Origin: Dyadobacter bucti
GTDB taxonomy: Bacteria > Bacteroidota > Bacteroidia > Cytophagales > Spirosomataceae
Reading direction: 5' to 3'
DNA length: 64,000 bases
Assembly (NCBI RefSeq): GCF_005869225.1
Contig: NZ_SWFP01000001.1
Coordinates: forward strand, 124,001 to 188,000
The first letter of the stretch is position 1; each line of letters starts with the position of its first letter. Made by a program: the position numbers and the translations under genes. Below the pieces are notes generated by a model that was given only the letters and a program-made list of their open reading frames with translations, was not told where the DNA came from and made no database searches. Below are positions 26,290 to 35,026 of the stretch, in pieces.

Positions 26290-26347
26290 CCTATATAAAA
26301 GCAAACGATCCCCGGAAATTTCCGGGGATCGTTTGCTTTTATATAGG
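26290..26347. terminator. 58-bp perfect palindrome, bidirectional terminator between mtaB and amtB
   Basis: Bases 26290-26318 are the exact reverse complement of 26319-26347. The GC-rich centre (GATCCCCGG and its mirror) is flanked by CAAA/TTTG and AAAA/TTTT stretches, so each strand can form a hairpin with a T-rich 3' side. It separates the convergent mtaB and amtB genes. Confidence 0.85.
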
Positions 26348-26355
26348 TTAAAATA

Positions 26356-27675
26356 TTAAGCCTCTACAAGAAACTCATCATGCTGACTTACATCAAGACC
26401 AGCTTTTTCATCCTGTTCAGATACACGAAGCGGAAGGATAAGGTCAGTAATTTTCAGAAGCAACAACGAACCTCCGAAAGCGAATACCGATACACCAACC
26501 AAAGCAATCACGTGGTTGATGAAAAGCGTAGTTTCTCCGAAAGCAAGACCCTGGTCAGTTACAAGAGAGTTAACACCGCTTGTTGCGAATACACCGGTCA
26601 TTAACATACCAACCATACCGCCTACACCGTGGCAAGGAAATACGTCCAGTGTATCGTCCAATGTAGAACGGGTGCGCAGGTGGGCAACGTAGTTACTGGT
26701 AACAGCAGCAATTGTTCCTATAAAAATAGAAGCTGGAACAGTTACAAAGCCAGCGGCAGGAGTGATAGCAACCAAACCAACTACGGCACCGATACAAAAA
26801 CCCAGTGCAGAAACTTTTTTGCCTCTTGCTACGTCAAACAAAACCCATGAAAGACCTGCCGCACCTGCAGCCGTGTTGGTAGTTGCAAAAGCCGAAACCG
26901 CCAAGGGAGAAGCAGAAAGTGCAGAACCAGCGTTGAAACCGAACCAGCCGAACCAAAGCAAACCTGTTCCCAAAAGAACGAATGGAATATTAGCAGGAGG
27001 TAAAACGTGGTCTTCCAACAAAGATCTGCGTCTTTTCAGGTAAAGTGCCCCAGCCAGAGCAGCCCATCCTGCCGACATGTGAACAACAGTTCCGCCTGCA
27101 AAATCAAGAACACCCATTTTGAACAGGATACCATCTGCATGCCATGTCATGTGGGCAAGCGGGGAATATATGAAAATACAGAAAAGGATAATAAACAAAA
27201 CGTAAGAACGGAAGTTGATACGCTCAGCCATAGAACCCGTTACAAGCGCGGGGGTGATGACCGCAAACTTCATCTGGAACATTGCGAACAAAGCGAAAGG
27301 AATCGTTCCGAATGCAGGTCCGTCAAGAACGCCCTTGAACATAAAGTGAGTGGTTGGATTACCGACAAATCCTCCGATATCGTCACCAAATGCAAGACTA
27401 AAACCTACAACAACCCAAAGTACACTGATAACACCCATGGCGATAAAGCTTTGGAGCATCGTGGAAATAACGTTCTTGTTATTCACCATACCACCATAAA
27501 AATAAGCCAGTCCCGGAGTCATCAATAAAACGAGTGCGGCAGAAACAAGTAACCATGCGGTGTCACCTGAATTGATCCCTTCGGTGACGATCTGGGTCGG
27601 AACATTAGGCACAAAGGCACCGAGGATACTGATTATCAATAGAATAATCAGTGGGACATAATTGCGTTTTTCCAT
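26356..27675 (-). CDS. amtB: AmtB-type ammonium transporter
   Basis: This 439-residue inner-membrane channel has the usual eleven or so TM helices. Family motifs are T-P-G-L-A-Y-F-Y-G-G-M-V-N near residue 53, F-A-G-G-T-V-V-H-M-S-A-G near 193, and G-T-G-L-L-W-F-G-W-F-G-F-N-A-G-S near 237. It brings ammonium in for the glutamine synthetases encoded a few kb upstream. The porin gene ends 48 bp before it on the same strand and no separate promoter is obvious, so the two are probably one operon. No glnK (PII) gene follows, as it often does elsewhere. Confidence 0.94.
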   Translation of the reverse strand: MEKRNYVPLIILLIISILGAFVPNVPTQIVTEGINSGDTAWLLVSAALVLLMTPGLAYFYGGMVNNKNVISTMLQSFIAMGVISVLWVVVGFSLAFGDDIGGFVGNPTTHFMFKGVLDGPAFGTIPFALFAMFQMKFAVITPALVTGSMAERINFRSYVLFIILFCIFIYSPLAHMTWHADGILFKMGVLDFAGGTVVHMSAGWAALAGALYLKRRRSLLEDHVLPPANIPFVLLGTGLLWFGWFGFNAGSALSASPLAVSAFATTNTAAGAAGLSWVLFDVARGKKVSALGFCIGAVVGLVAITPAAGFVTVPASIFIGTIAAVTSNYVAHLRTRSTLDDTLDVFPCHGVGGMVGMLMTGVFATSGVNSLVTDQGLAFGETTLFINHVIALVGVSVFAFGGSLLLLKITDLILPLRVSEQDEKAGLDVSQHDEFLVEA

Positions 27676-27723
27676 TGTAGTAAATTGTTGTTATTGTAGA
27701 TTAAGAAGGTATAAAAGTTAAAA

Positions 27724-28947
27724 TTAGAATTTGTAAATAAATGCAAGTCCGAATGTTGTCTGGCTGTTTTTAGTCCAGTTGCCGTCTGAATCCTGAAATT
27801 GCTGCGACTCTGTCGATCCCGCTACCTTTGGATAAGCGTCCAGGCGGAATTCGGGTTTGACAAGAATATGACCATCTGCGAGACTGATGTTTCCTGTAAG
27901 TGTAACTGAGTTGACACTTGTCCCTGCGCCATCTGCTGTCAATACTCCTCGCACACCATTATCATTGTTGAAATACTCGTACCGGGCACCGATTCCAAAA
28001 TTTTCAGTCAGTGCAGTATTTGCGTACACTGCAAATCCCCCCCACGACTGTGAGTCGGCAGGACCTGCATAGCCTTGATATTCTCCTTTTTGCGAACCAT
28101 ATGCGGCATTCACACCTAAAAGGAATTTTTCTGTGATCTGGTAACTGGTAGTAATATCAAACACACGGTAATGCGCGTCGGGCGTATTGCCAACGCTGTC
28201 CATGTTTGCTTCATTACTATTAATGAAGTTCAGATAGACGTTCCAATTGTTGACGGGAGAAAAGTAAAATTGTCCGATAATACCTTTCTTACGGTTGTTG
28301 TCGCCAAGCCCATCCACATTATTCACAACCCCTAACATTAAGGATGCTTTTTCGGTAAATGCGTAAGTAGCTTTCAAACCGGCATGATAAAATGGCCCGT
28401 TGTTAAAAAGATTGGAAAGCGAGTAGTTAAAGTTGGCGGGTGCATCAATCACCTCATATCCGATGTGCGTACCAAACTGTCCCGCAGTCATCGAAAATTT
28501 ATCTGTAAAATTATACGTGAAGTAAGCCTGTTTGATAGCAAGTGCTGTGCTGGTACTAACGCCATCCAACGGGCTGAACAAATTACCATAATTACCATAA
28601 TCTGCATTAGGTCCGAAGCTAAGATCCACAACCGCCTCCGACTTTGCATTGGTGTAAGCAACTTTTGCCTGAACCAGACCTAGAGAAAACTGCCCTGATT
28701 TGCGGTCGAATACACGGGCTGTTCCGGCGGCACCCATATTGGAACGTGAGGCAGGTTTGTTGAAATTAGCCATATAATAGGAATCCAGGTAACCAGAAAA
28801 AGCAAATGCCCCTTTCGCTTCTTCGTCATCCTTTGCCTCTGTTACCATGATCGTATCTGCTTTGACTGCCTTTTTGTCTTCTTCAGACTTCGCAAAACCC
28901 AAAAAGGGAACCATCAAAGATAATACTGTACAATAGACTTTTTTCAT
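27724..28947 (-). CDS. Outer-membrane beta-barrel porin, BBP2/OmpL-like family
   Basis: This 407-residue protein has a signal peptide (M-K-K-V-Y-C-T-V-L-S-L, cleavage near F-A-K-S), a short charged linker, then alternating beta-strand sequence rich in aromatic and Gly residues, ending in F-G-L-A-F-I-Y-K-F, a typical outer-membrane C terminus ending in Phe. F-S-G-Y-L-D-S-Y-Y and A-Y-F-T-Y-N-F-T-D-K-F fit the putative beta-barrel porin-2 family. It sits upstream of amtB on the same strand, so it may let ammonium or small nitrogen compounds cross the outer membrane; this is an inference. Confidence 0.85.
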   Translation of the reverse strand: MKKVYCTVLSLMVPFLGFAKSEEDKKAVKADTIMVTEAKDDEEAKGAFAFSGYLDSYYMANFNKPASRSNMGAAGTARVFDRKSGQFSLGLVQAKVAYTNAKSEAVVDLSFGPNADYGNYGNLFSPLDGVSTSTALAIKQAYFTYNFTDKFSMTAGQFGTHIGYEVIDAPANFNYSLSNLFNNGPFYHAGLKATYAFTEKASLMLGVVNNVDGLGDNNRKKGIIGQFYFSPVNNWNVYLNFINSNEANMDSVGNTPDAHYRVFDITTSYQITEKFLLGVNAAYGSQKGEYQGYAGPADSQSWGGFAVYANTALTENFGIGARYEYFNNDNGVRGVLTADGAGTSVNSVTLTGNISLADGHILVKPEFRLDAYPKVAGSTESQQFQDSDGNWTKNSQTTFGLAFIYKF

Positions 28948-29023
28948 AATTATATTCTGTTTAAGTTAATATTACTCTCCGGCAAGATTGTTGGATCAAA
29001 TATTGTACTTAAATTATATTTAT

Positions 29024-29031
29024 CAAATATA
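29024..29031 (-). promoter_or_regulatory. -7 box TATATTTG upstream of the porin/amtB operon
   Basis: This matches TAnnTTTG on the minus strand, 77 bp before the porin ATG. The -33 element is not clear, as might be expected for a promoter that needs an activator. Confidence 0.4.
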
Positions 29032-29135
29032 ATAGAGAAAATTTATCCTAAAAAATACAATTTTCATCTTTTTTTACTCTTTTTTATTGTTTTTGAACCA
29101 TAAAATGGTCGATTTTTAAATTATACTACAAAAAT

Positions 29136-29171
29136 TAATATTCTGTACAAGTATTAATATACAGAATATTA
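29136..29171. promoter_or_regulatory. Operator-like inverted repeat upstream of porin/amtB
   Basis: TAATATTCTGTA (29136-29147) and TACAGAATATTA (29160-29171) form a perfect 12-bp inverted repeat with a 12-bp spacer. It lies about 105 bp upstream of the porin -7 box. Half-site centres are 24 bp apart, about two helical turns, which suits a dimeric activator. The protein that would bind it is unknown. Confidence 0.45.
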
Positions 29172-29241
29172 TAACATGTACTAATCCGTAGTTAATAAGA
29201 AATTTTATTATTATAATGACATTTCAGCGAAGTTTGGGCAT

Positions 29242-29270
29242 AAAAAAAGCCCTGCTGCTCGCAGGGCTTT
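29242..29270 (-). terminator. Intrinsic terminator of the ferredoxin gene
   Basis: A 10-bp perfect stem (29246-29255 with 29261-29270, AAAGCCCTGC) has a 5-nt loop. On the minus strand it is followed by a run of seven T. Confidence 0.88.
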
Positions 29271-29294
29271 AAAATCATATATTGTCAGCAGGTC

Positions 29295-29681
<387 letters not shown>

Positions 29682-29690
29682 TTAGAGTAA

Positions 29691-29720
29691 CAAATATAAC
29701 TATTTATAGTTTCACAACAA
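29691..29720 (-). promoter_or_regulatory. Promoter of the ferredoxin gene: TTG-N19-TATATTTG
   Basis: On the minus strand TTG (29720-29718) is followed after 19 bp by TATATTTG (29698-29691), a full match to the Bacteroidetes sigma-A consensus. The ATG is 49 bp further on. Confidence 0.6.
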
Positions 29721-29772
29721 TCAGAAAAATAAAAACGGGGAACATAATTAAACTATTTCCATTTCACAAAGA

Positions 29773-30795
29773 ATGATATCAAGAATCCAGAGAATAAATG
29801 CATTTGTTAATCTCGGAAAGTTCATCACAAACGCTCAAAACGCCCTTTTTATTGAAGAATGGATCTATCGCGCAAACAGTAAAAACAACTGGTTTACCCC
29901 TCAGAACGTAGCCCGTTCACTGGATGCAATTGCCGCCGAATACCTCAATGAAGACAAATTGAGCGGCTGGGCAGGAAATTATGGAGAGGTTTCTTCCCCT
30001 AAAAAGATAGGCGTAGTAATGGCTGGCAATATTCCTGCGGTCGGTTTTCACGACGCATTATGTGTGCTGATAAGTGGTCATGTTTTGCTGGCCAAACCCA
30101 GTTCAGATGATTCGTTTTTAATGCGGGCGTTGCTTGAAAAGCTTGTCGAGATCGAGCCGGCCTTTACAGACTATATTCATTTTGCAGACCGACTGAATGA
30201 CTCAGATGCGTATATTGCTACCGGAAGCGATAATACAGCCCGCTATTTTCATTATTATTTCGCAAAAAAGCCGAACGTGATCCGTAAAAACCGTACTTCG
30301 GTGGCCGTACTCACAGGCAATGAAACCGACGCTGACCTTTCATCCTTAGGTGTGGATGTGTTGCAGTACTTCGGGCTGGGATGCAGAAATGTGTCAAAGC
30401 TGTTTGTTCCCGACGGATATAATTTTACCAAGTTTTATGAATCCATCGAAGAAACGGCTAACACATTTCTCAACCATCATAAATACTTCAATAATTACGA
30501 ATATAACAAGTCTATTTTCCTCATTAACCGGGTCCCGCATTTTGACAACGGTTTTTTAATGATCACCCAAAACCCCGCGCTGGTCTCGCCGATCAGTGTA
30601 CTGCATTATGAAAATTACGGGTCTCACCAGGAAGTAAAAACGCTGCTTGACGCTTCATCCGAAAAAATTCAATGTATTGTCGGGGCTGAAAATGCTATCC
30701 TCAAAGACGTGATCCCGTTTGGCGTGGCGCAGCAACCCGGGCTTTCCGATTACGCAGATTCGGTGGACACAATGGCCTTTCTGGCCGACGTCTAG
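29773..30795 (+). CDS. Acyl-CoA reductase (LuxC-like) family protein
   Basis: This 340-residue protein fits the LuxC/acyl-CoA reductase family (aldehyde-dehydrogenase-like fold): V-V-M-A-G-N-I-P-A-V-G-F-H-D near residue 82, L-L-A-K-P-S-S-D-D near 109, Y-I-A-T-G-S-D-N-T near 151, and the likely catalytic Cys in Y-F-G-L-G-C-R-N-V near 202. Members reduce acyl-CoA to aldehyde with NADPH. No luxD, luxE or luciferase genes are near, so bioluminescence is not implied. Orientation is divergent from the dicluster ferredoxin gene. Confidence 0.85.
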   Translation: MISRIQRINAFVNLGKFITNAQNALFIEEWIYRANSKNNWFTPQNVARSLDAIAAEYLNEDKLSGWAGNYGEVSSPKKIGVVMAGNIPAVGFHDALCVLISGHVLLAKPSSDDSFLMRALLEKLVEIEPAFTDYIHFADRLNDSDAYIATGSDNTARYFHYYFAKKPNVIRKNRTSVAVLTGNETDADLSSLGVDVLQYFGLGCRNVSKLFVPDGYNFTKFYESIEETANTFLNHHKYFNNYEYNKSIFLINRVPHFDNGFLMITQNPALVSPISVLHYENYGSHQEVKTLLDASSEKIQCIVGAENAILKDVIPFGVAQQPGLSDYADSVDTMAFLADV

Positions 30796-30808
30796 CTGAC
30801 TCTAATAA

Positions 30809-31621
30809 TCACCGGCCAAACGCCCAACTTAGAAAACGGGGCAGAGCTGAAGACCAGGTTTGGACGTTATGTTCCCCATTTTTTATTTCATGATAAAAAA
30901 CATCCCTGTTCCAGGCGTATCCTTTACGCTCTAGTTCTGCAATGCATTCCAGGGTGTCCTGGATGGAGTCTATGATCCCGTCGCAGTCGCGATCATCGTA
31001 TTCATCTCTTGATCCGCATTGAAACCAGAATTTCAATGCCGGTTTAAAGGGCAGATTCCTGATCTGTGCATGCATGATACGGTCGGAGTCCCGGTAACCC
31101 TCCGAAAGGGATCTGGATCTCCACCATAATGATCCTGAAAATACGCCCACTTTTGAAAATATCCCCGGATGATTCCACGCGATATCCAGCGCCATCAATC
31201 CGCCCAAAGAGAATCCTGCGTAAGTGATCCCCTCAGTTTCAATTTCAAAATTATCCTTAAGGAAAGGTATCAGTTCCATTAAAATGAAACTGGTTGTAAG
31301 CCCGGCTTTGTTTCCCCGCCCGGCATAGTCGGGCTGCGCGGCGGTTCCGTATTCATAAATCCTGTCCTGCCCGGCATGTATGCCGATCGTCAGAAACGGG
31401 TTAATACTTCCCGCGCCATACATTTCAGTAAGAATATCCTTGATTTTCAACGCCCCAAAATCCTGACCATCATTGAAAAGCAATACAGGACAGGTTCGGA
31501 CACTTGGTTGCACATCGCTGTCATCGGGCGGAAGTACCACAGAAAGTACCACTTCCCGTCCCAGAAAAGAAGAGTAAAGGCTTATGTCAAAGGATGTAAC
31601 TGGATGGCGGGTCAAATTCAA
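30809..31621 (-). CDS. Esterase-family alpha/beta hydrolase (Fes/esterase D-like)
   Basis: This 270-residue hydrolase has the nucleophile elbow G-F-S-L-G-G-L-M near residue 136, followed by A-W-N-H-P-G-I-F-S-K-V and G-S-L-W-W, as in the putative esterase family (enterochelin esterase, esterase D). The catalytic His is likely in G-E-H-N-V-Q-T-W near 255. It has no signal peptide. It is divergent from a second esterase gene that opens the ATP-grasp/GCS2 run, so it may belong to the same pathway. Confidence 0.82.
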   Translation of the reverse strand: MNLTRHPVTSFDISLYSSFLGREVVLSVVLPPDDSDVQPSVRTCPVLLFNDGQDFGALKIKDILTEMYGAGSINPFLTIGIHAGQDRIYEYGTAAQPDYAGRGNKAGLTTSFILMELIPFLKDNFEIETEGITYAGFSLGGLMALDIAWNHPGIFSKVGVFSGSLWWRSRSLSEGYRDSDRIMHAQIRNLPFKPALKFWFQCGSRDEYDDRDCDGIIDSIQDTLECIAELERKGYAWNRDVFYHEIKNGEHNVQTWSSALPRFLSWAFGR

Positions 31622-31747
31622 ACTGATCTATCGGTTATATTTCAGAAATAAAATCTGCAAGATATGCCAAAGCAGGTTTTAATGAAAGAATTTGTATACC
31701 GGCTGTGCATAAATCAGCAGGGCTTAAGGCAGCCTGTAACTATACTG

Positions 31748-31772
31748 CCTTTAATTTGCTTCCTTTAATTTG
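31748..31772 (+). repeat. Tandem 11-bp direct repeat in the esterase promoter region
   Basis: CCTTTAATTTG occurs at 31748-31758 and again at 31762-31772, a 14-bp period. TAATTTG resembles a -7 box lacking one T. It may mark the promoter of the ligase operon. Confidence 0.4.
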
Positions 31773-31813
31773 TTTTGTATATTTCATTTATCAATTCATC
31801 TAATCCGTTCCTT

Positions 31814-32521
31814 TTGGAAGAGAAGCATATTAAATACTACTCTCATCATCTTGAAAGGGATGTCGAGATGCTTGTGTACGGTAACTGGGGCTATCCTATC
31901 CTGCTTTTTCCTACCACGAAGGGGCGCTATTATCAGGCAAAGGACATGGGGCTGATCGAATCTGTCCGGGGAGCCGTAGAATCGGGAAAATATAAAATCT
32001 ACTGTATCGATTCTATTGATGCAGACTCCTGGTACGCCAAGTACCTCAATCCGCAATACCGGGTTTTGAACCACGTTCAGTACGACAAATTTTTGCACAC
32101 CGAGCTCGTTCCCTATATCCGCAATGAGTGTAATGTCGGGAAAATAGGCGTCGCCGGATGCAGTTTCGGAGGATACCATGCAGCCAATTTTGCATTCAGG
32201 CACCCCGAACAGGTCGCTTACATGGTCAGTATGAGCGGTGCTTTTGATATCCGAAGCTTTACTGACGGCTTCTACGACGATACAGTATATTTCAACAACC
32301 CTGTCGACTTTATGCCGAATGAACAGGGCTGGCGATATGGCCACATGAAAATTGTACTGGGGACTTCCGAATGGGATATCTGCCTTGAAAGCAACATGCG
32401 CATGTCGGGGATCCTCAGCAACAATGGCATTGACCATTGGCTGGATGTTCGGGGCTGGGAAAAACACGACTGGCCACTGTGGCAAAAAATGTTTCCGGAT
32501 TACCTGGCGCGGATATTGTAA
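31814..32521 (+). CDS. Esterase-family alpha/beta hydrolase, first gene of the ligase cluster
   Basis: This is an approximately 235-residue hydrolase with the nucleophile elbow G-C-S-F-G-G-Y-H-A near residue 115 and G-W-E-K-H-D-W-P-L-W with a candidate catalytic His near the C terminus. The family N terminus aligns near I-K-Y-Y-S-H-H-L, yet no ATG lies before it: the frame opens at a TTG (31775) and has another TTG at 31814. The second is chosen because the first lies immediately after the promoter-like repeat. It is followed at 91 bp by the ATP-grasp gene. It could deacylate or transfer an acyl group in the same pathway; the substrate is unknown. Confidence 0.78.
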   Translation: MEEKHIKYYSHHLERDVEMLVYGNWGYPILLFPTTKGRYYQAKDMGLIESVRGAVESGKYKIYCIDSIDADSWYAKYLNPQYRVLNHVQYDKFLHTELVPYIRNECNVGKIGVAGCSFGGYHAANFAFRHPEQVAYMVSMSGAFDIRSFTDGFYDDTVYFNNPVDFMPNEQGWRYGHMKIVLGTSEWDICLESNMRMSGILSNNGIDHWLDVRGWEKHDWPLWQKMFPDYLARIL

Positions 32522-32612
32522 AAATTCCTCAGTGTTCAAATAGAACAAATTAAAACGTTGCTCCCAAGATTAACCTCGCCGGAGCAGATTCAATTAAAAA
32601 GACAGCCTGGAT

Positions 32613-33752
32613 ATGAAAAAAATAGGAATTTTGTTTGGAATGGAAAATACGTTTCCAAATGCTTTTATTGAAAGAGTGAACAGCAAAGGTGAAAACGGGA
32701 TTATGGCCGAAGCCGTGACCATAGACAAGGTCATCCAGGCCGATCCTTCAGAATATGCGGTAATAATTGACCGTATTTCGCAGGATGTACCATTTTACCG
32801 GGCTTACCTTAAAAATGCCGCATTGTCTGGAACAGCGGTGATTAACAATCCCTTCTGGTGGAGCGCTGATGAGAAGTTCTTCAATAATGCGCTGGCCGAA
32901 AAAATAGGTGTGCCGGTACCTAAAACAGTTCTTTTGCCCTCAAAACAACGCCCTGACAATACTTCTGAAACTTCTTTCCGGAACCTGGCATTTCCGATGG
33001 CCTGGGAGGAGATTTTCCAGTATGTCGGATTTCCGGCTTATATGAAACCGCATGATGGCGGCGGCTGGAAAAGCGTTTACAGGGTGGTTAATCCACAGGA
33101 TATGTGGCATAAACATGAGGAAACCGGACAGCTTGTGATGATGTTGCAGGAGGAAATCGTTTTCACAGACTACTTCCGCTGCTATTGCATTGGCCAGAAA
33201 GATGTGCTGATCATGCCCTACGAACCCAGAAACCCGCATCATTTAAGATACGCAGCGGAAATGAAAGCAACCGGGGAGGAAGGGGAAAAACTGCTTGCTA
33301 CTATAAAGGATTACACGTTAAAACTGAATATAGCTCTGGGATACGACTTCAATACAGTCGAGTTTGCGGTGCGGGACGGTATCCCAATAGCAATAGATTT
33401 CTGCAACCCGGCACCGGACGCGGATATTTATTCGGTAGGCAGGGATAATTTTGAGTGGGTGGTAGAAGCTGCGGCGAATATGGCGATCGAGCGGGCCAAA
33501 AGTCAAGTGCCGGGCAAAACCAATCTGACCTGGGGTACATTTGTGAGCGATGCTCTCAAAGCTGCTGCTCCTGATCCAGCGCCTGTTTTGTCAGCCAAAG
33601 AGGTGAAAGTGAAAACAGTCACCCCTAAAAAGGCCTCAAAATCGGCAGAAGTAAAACCTGTTGAAATCGAAGAACCTGCACCAAAAGTGCCTACAAAAAA
33701 AGCGGCAGCAACCAAAGCTCCGGCTGCAAATTCAAAACTGAAGAAGTCGTAA
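32613..33752 (+). CDS. ATP-grasp ligase with Lys/Ala/Pro-rich C-terminal tail
   Basis: This 379-residue protein has ATP-grasp features: Lys145 and the Gly-rich loop in A-Y-M-K-P-H-D-G-G-G-W-K (142-153), an adenine-side segment M-L-Q-E-E-I-V near 177, and a metal-binding I-D-F-C-N-P-A-P at 261-268. It would activate a carboxylate as acyl phosphate and join it to an amine. Residues from about 326 to the end are low-complexity Lys, Ala, Pro and Thr, which is unusual for the family. A GCS2 ligase gene follows at 27 bp. The product is unknown. Confidence 0.83.
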   Translation: MKKIGILFGMENTFPNAFIERVNSKGENGIMAEAVTIDKVIQADPSEYAVIIDRISQDVPFYRAYLKNAALSGTAVINNPFWWSADEKFFNNALAEKIGVPVPKTVLLPSKQRPDNTSETSFRNLAFPMAWEEIFQYVGFPAYMKPHDGGGWKSVYRVVNPQDMWHKHEETGQLVMMLQEEIVFTDYFRCYCIGQKDVLIMPYEPRNPHHLRYAAEMKATGEEGEKLLATIKDYTLKLNIALGYDFNTVEFAVRDGIPIAIDFCNPAPDADIYSVGRDNFEWVVEAAANMAIERAKSQVPGKTNLTWGTFVSDALKAAAPDPAPVLSAKEVKVKTVTPKKASKSAEVKPVEIEEPAPKVPTKKAAATKAPAANSKLKKS

Positions 33753-33779
33753 TCCTTCCATTCTCAACGAAGTTTCAAT

Positions 33780-34880
33780 ATGGCTAATTTCACCCTGGGG
33801 ATAGAGGAAGAATTTCAGACCATCGATCCGGTCACACGGAACCTGCGGTCGCATATGTCCAAACTTGTGGAAGACGGCAAAATCACTCTAAAAGAACGCG
33901 TTAAGGCAGAAATGCATCAGGCCGTTGTGGAAGTAGGGACCAACATTTGTCACAACATCCAGGAAGCGCGGGAAGAAGTAACTTACCTGCGGAAGATGAT
34001 CCTGGACCTGGCCGAAAAGCAGAACCTCCAGGTAGCAGCAGCCGGAACGCATCCTTTCGCCGACTGGGTCGAGCAGTTGATCACGCCTGATCCGCGCTAT
34101 GATGAAATCATAGATGAAATGCGGGACGTGGCCCGCGGCAACCTGATTTTCGGTCTGCACGTGCATGTGGGAATTGAAAACCGTAACGAAGGCATCGAGA
34201 TCATGAATGCCGTGCGTTATTTTCTTCCCCATATTTACGCGCTTTCTACCAACTCTCCTTTCTGGTGTGGCAGGAATACCGGGTTCAAATCTTACAGATC
34301 CAAGGTTTTTGATAAATTTCCACGGACCGGAATCCCCGATTTTTTTTCCAGCGCTGCGGAATATGATGAGTATGTGAACCTGCTGATCAAAACCAAGTGC
34401 ATCGACAACGGGAAAAAGATATGGTGGGATATCCGCGTCCACCCGTTTTTCAACACCATCGAATTCAGAATGTGCGACGTGCCCATGCGTACCGACGAAA
34501 CGATATGCCTGGCTGCAATCATGCAGGCACTGGTGGCCAAGATCCATAAATTGCACCGCATGAACCTCAGCTTCCGGCCTTACCACCGGATGCTGATCAA
34601 TGAAAATAAATGGAGGGCGGCTCGCTATGGCATTCAAGGCAAGCTGATCGATTTCGGAAAGCAGGAAGAGGTCGATTACAGCATTCTGGTGATGGAATTG
34701 CTGGAATTCATTGACGATGTGATCGATGAACTGGGCAGCAGGAAAGAAATCGATTACATTCACAAAATAATGGAAATGGGCACCGGCGCCGACCGGCAAC
34801 TTGCTGTTTTTGAGGAAACAGGAAGCCTGAATGCAGTCGTCGACTACATTGTGTCGGAGACAAAAATCGGGCTAGACTGA
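33780..34880 (+). CDS. GCS2-type carboxylate-amine ligase (YbdK family)
   Basis: This 366-residue protein fits the glutamate-cysteine ligase family 2 fold: G-I-E-E-E-F-Q-T-I-D at 7-16 (metal-binding Glu residues), A-G-T-H-P-F-A-D-W near 90, F-G-L-H-V-H-V-G-I near 123, and N-T-I-E-F-R-M-C-D near 223. Members make gamma-glutamyl or similar amides using ATP; YbdK has weak glutamate-cysteine ligase activity. Together with the adjacent ATP-grasp gene it suggests stepwise peptide-bond formation, as gshA and gshB do for glutathione. Real substrates cannot be read from the sequence. Confidence 0.9.
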   Translation: MANFTLGIEEEFQTIDPVTRNLRSHMSKLVEDGKITLKERVKAEMHQAVVEVGTNICHNIQEAREEVTYLRKMILDLAEKQNLQVAAAGTHPFADWVEQLITPDPRYDEIIDEMRDVARGNLIFGLHVHVGIENRNEGIEIMNAVRYFLPHIYALSTNSPFWCGRNTGFKSYRSKVFDKFPRTGIPDFFSSAAEYDEYVNLLIKTKCIDNGKKIWWDIRVHPFFNTIEFRMCDVPMRTDETICLAAIMQALVAKIHKLHRMNLSFRPYHRMLINENKWRAARYGIQGKLIDFGKQEEVDYSILVMELLEFIDDVIDELGSRKEIDYIHKIMEMGTGADRQLAVFEETGSLNAVVDYIVSETKIGLD

Positions 34881-35026
34881 ATTGAGATAGCCAGGCTGGC
34901 AATACTACCCTATTCCAGCTTTTTCCAATTCCGACCGAACTAACGGGGATTTTTTTACTGTTAAACTTATTTGCAGATTTATAAAACCCAAAAAGTTGGC
35001 CGTGTAGCGCTGTCAGCTTCAATCAA

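Larger units (their letters stand above)
28948..29294. other. 347-bp gene-free AT-rich region upstream of the porin/amtB operon
   Basis: It holds a -7 box for the porin (29024-29031), a 12-bp inverted repeat (29136-29171) and the ferredoxin terminator (29242-29270), each listed separately. No ORF is convincing. Confidence 0.7.

Noticed and set aside
29773..30795. Bioluminescence (lux) locus suggested by the LuxC-like gene
   Set aside because: There are no luciferase, luxD or luxE genes in the region; the family is widespread in non-luminous Bacteroidetes.
31796..32548. 250-residue open frame on the minus strand
   Set aside because: It is the antisense shadow of the second esterase, which has a clear catalytic elbow.
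33888..34799. 303-residue open frame on the minus strand
   Set aside because: It lies fully inside the GCS2 ligase gene in antisense, has no recognisable domain, and its His/Phe-rich composition is typical of antisense frames.
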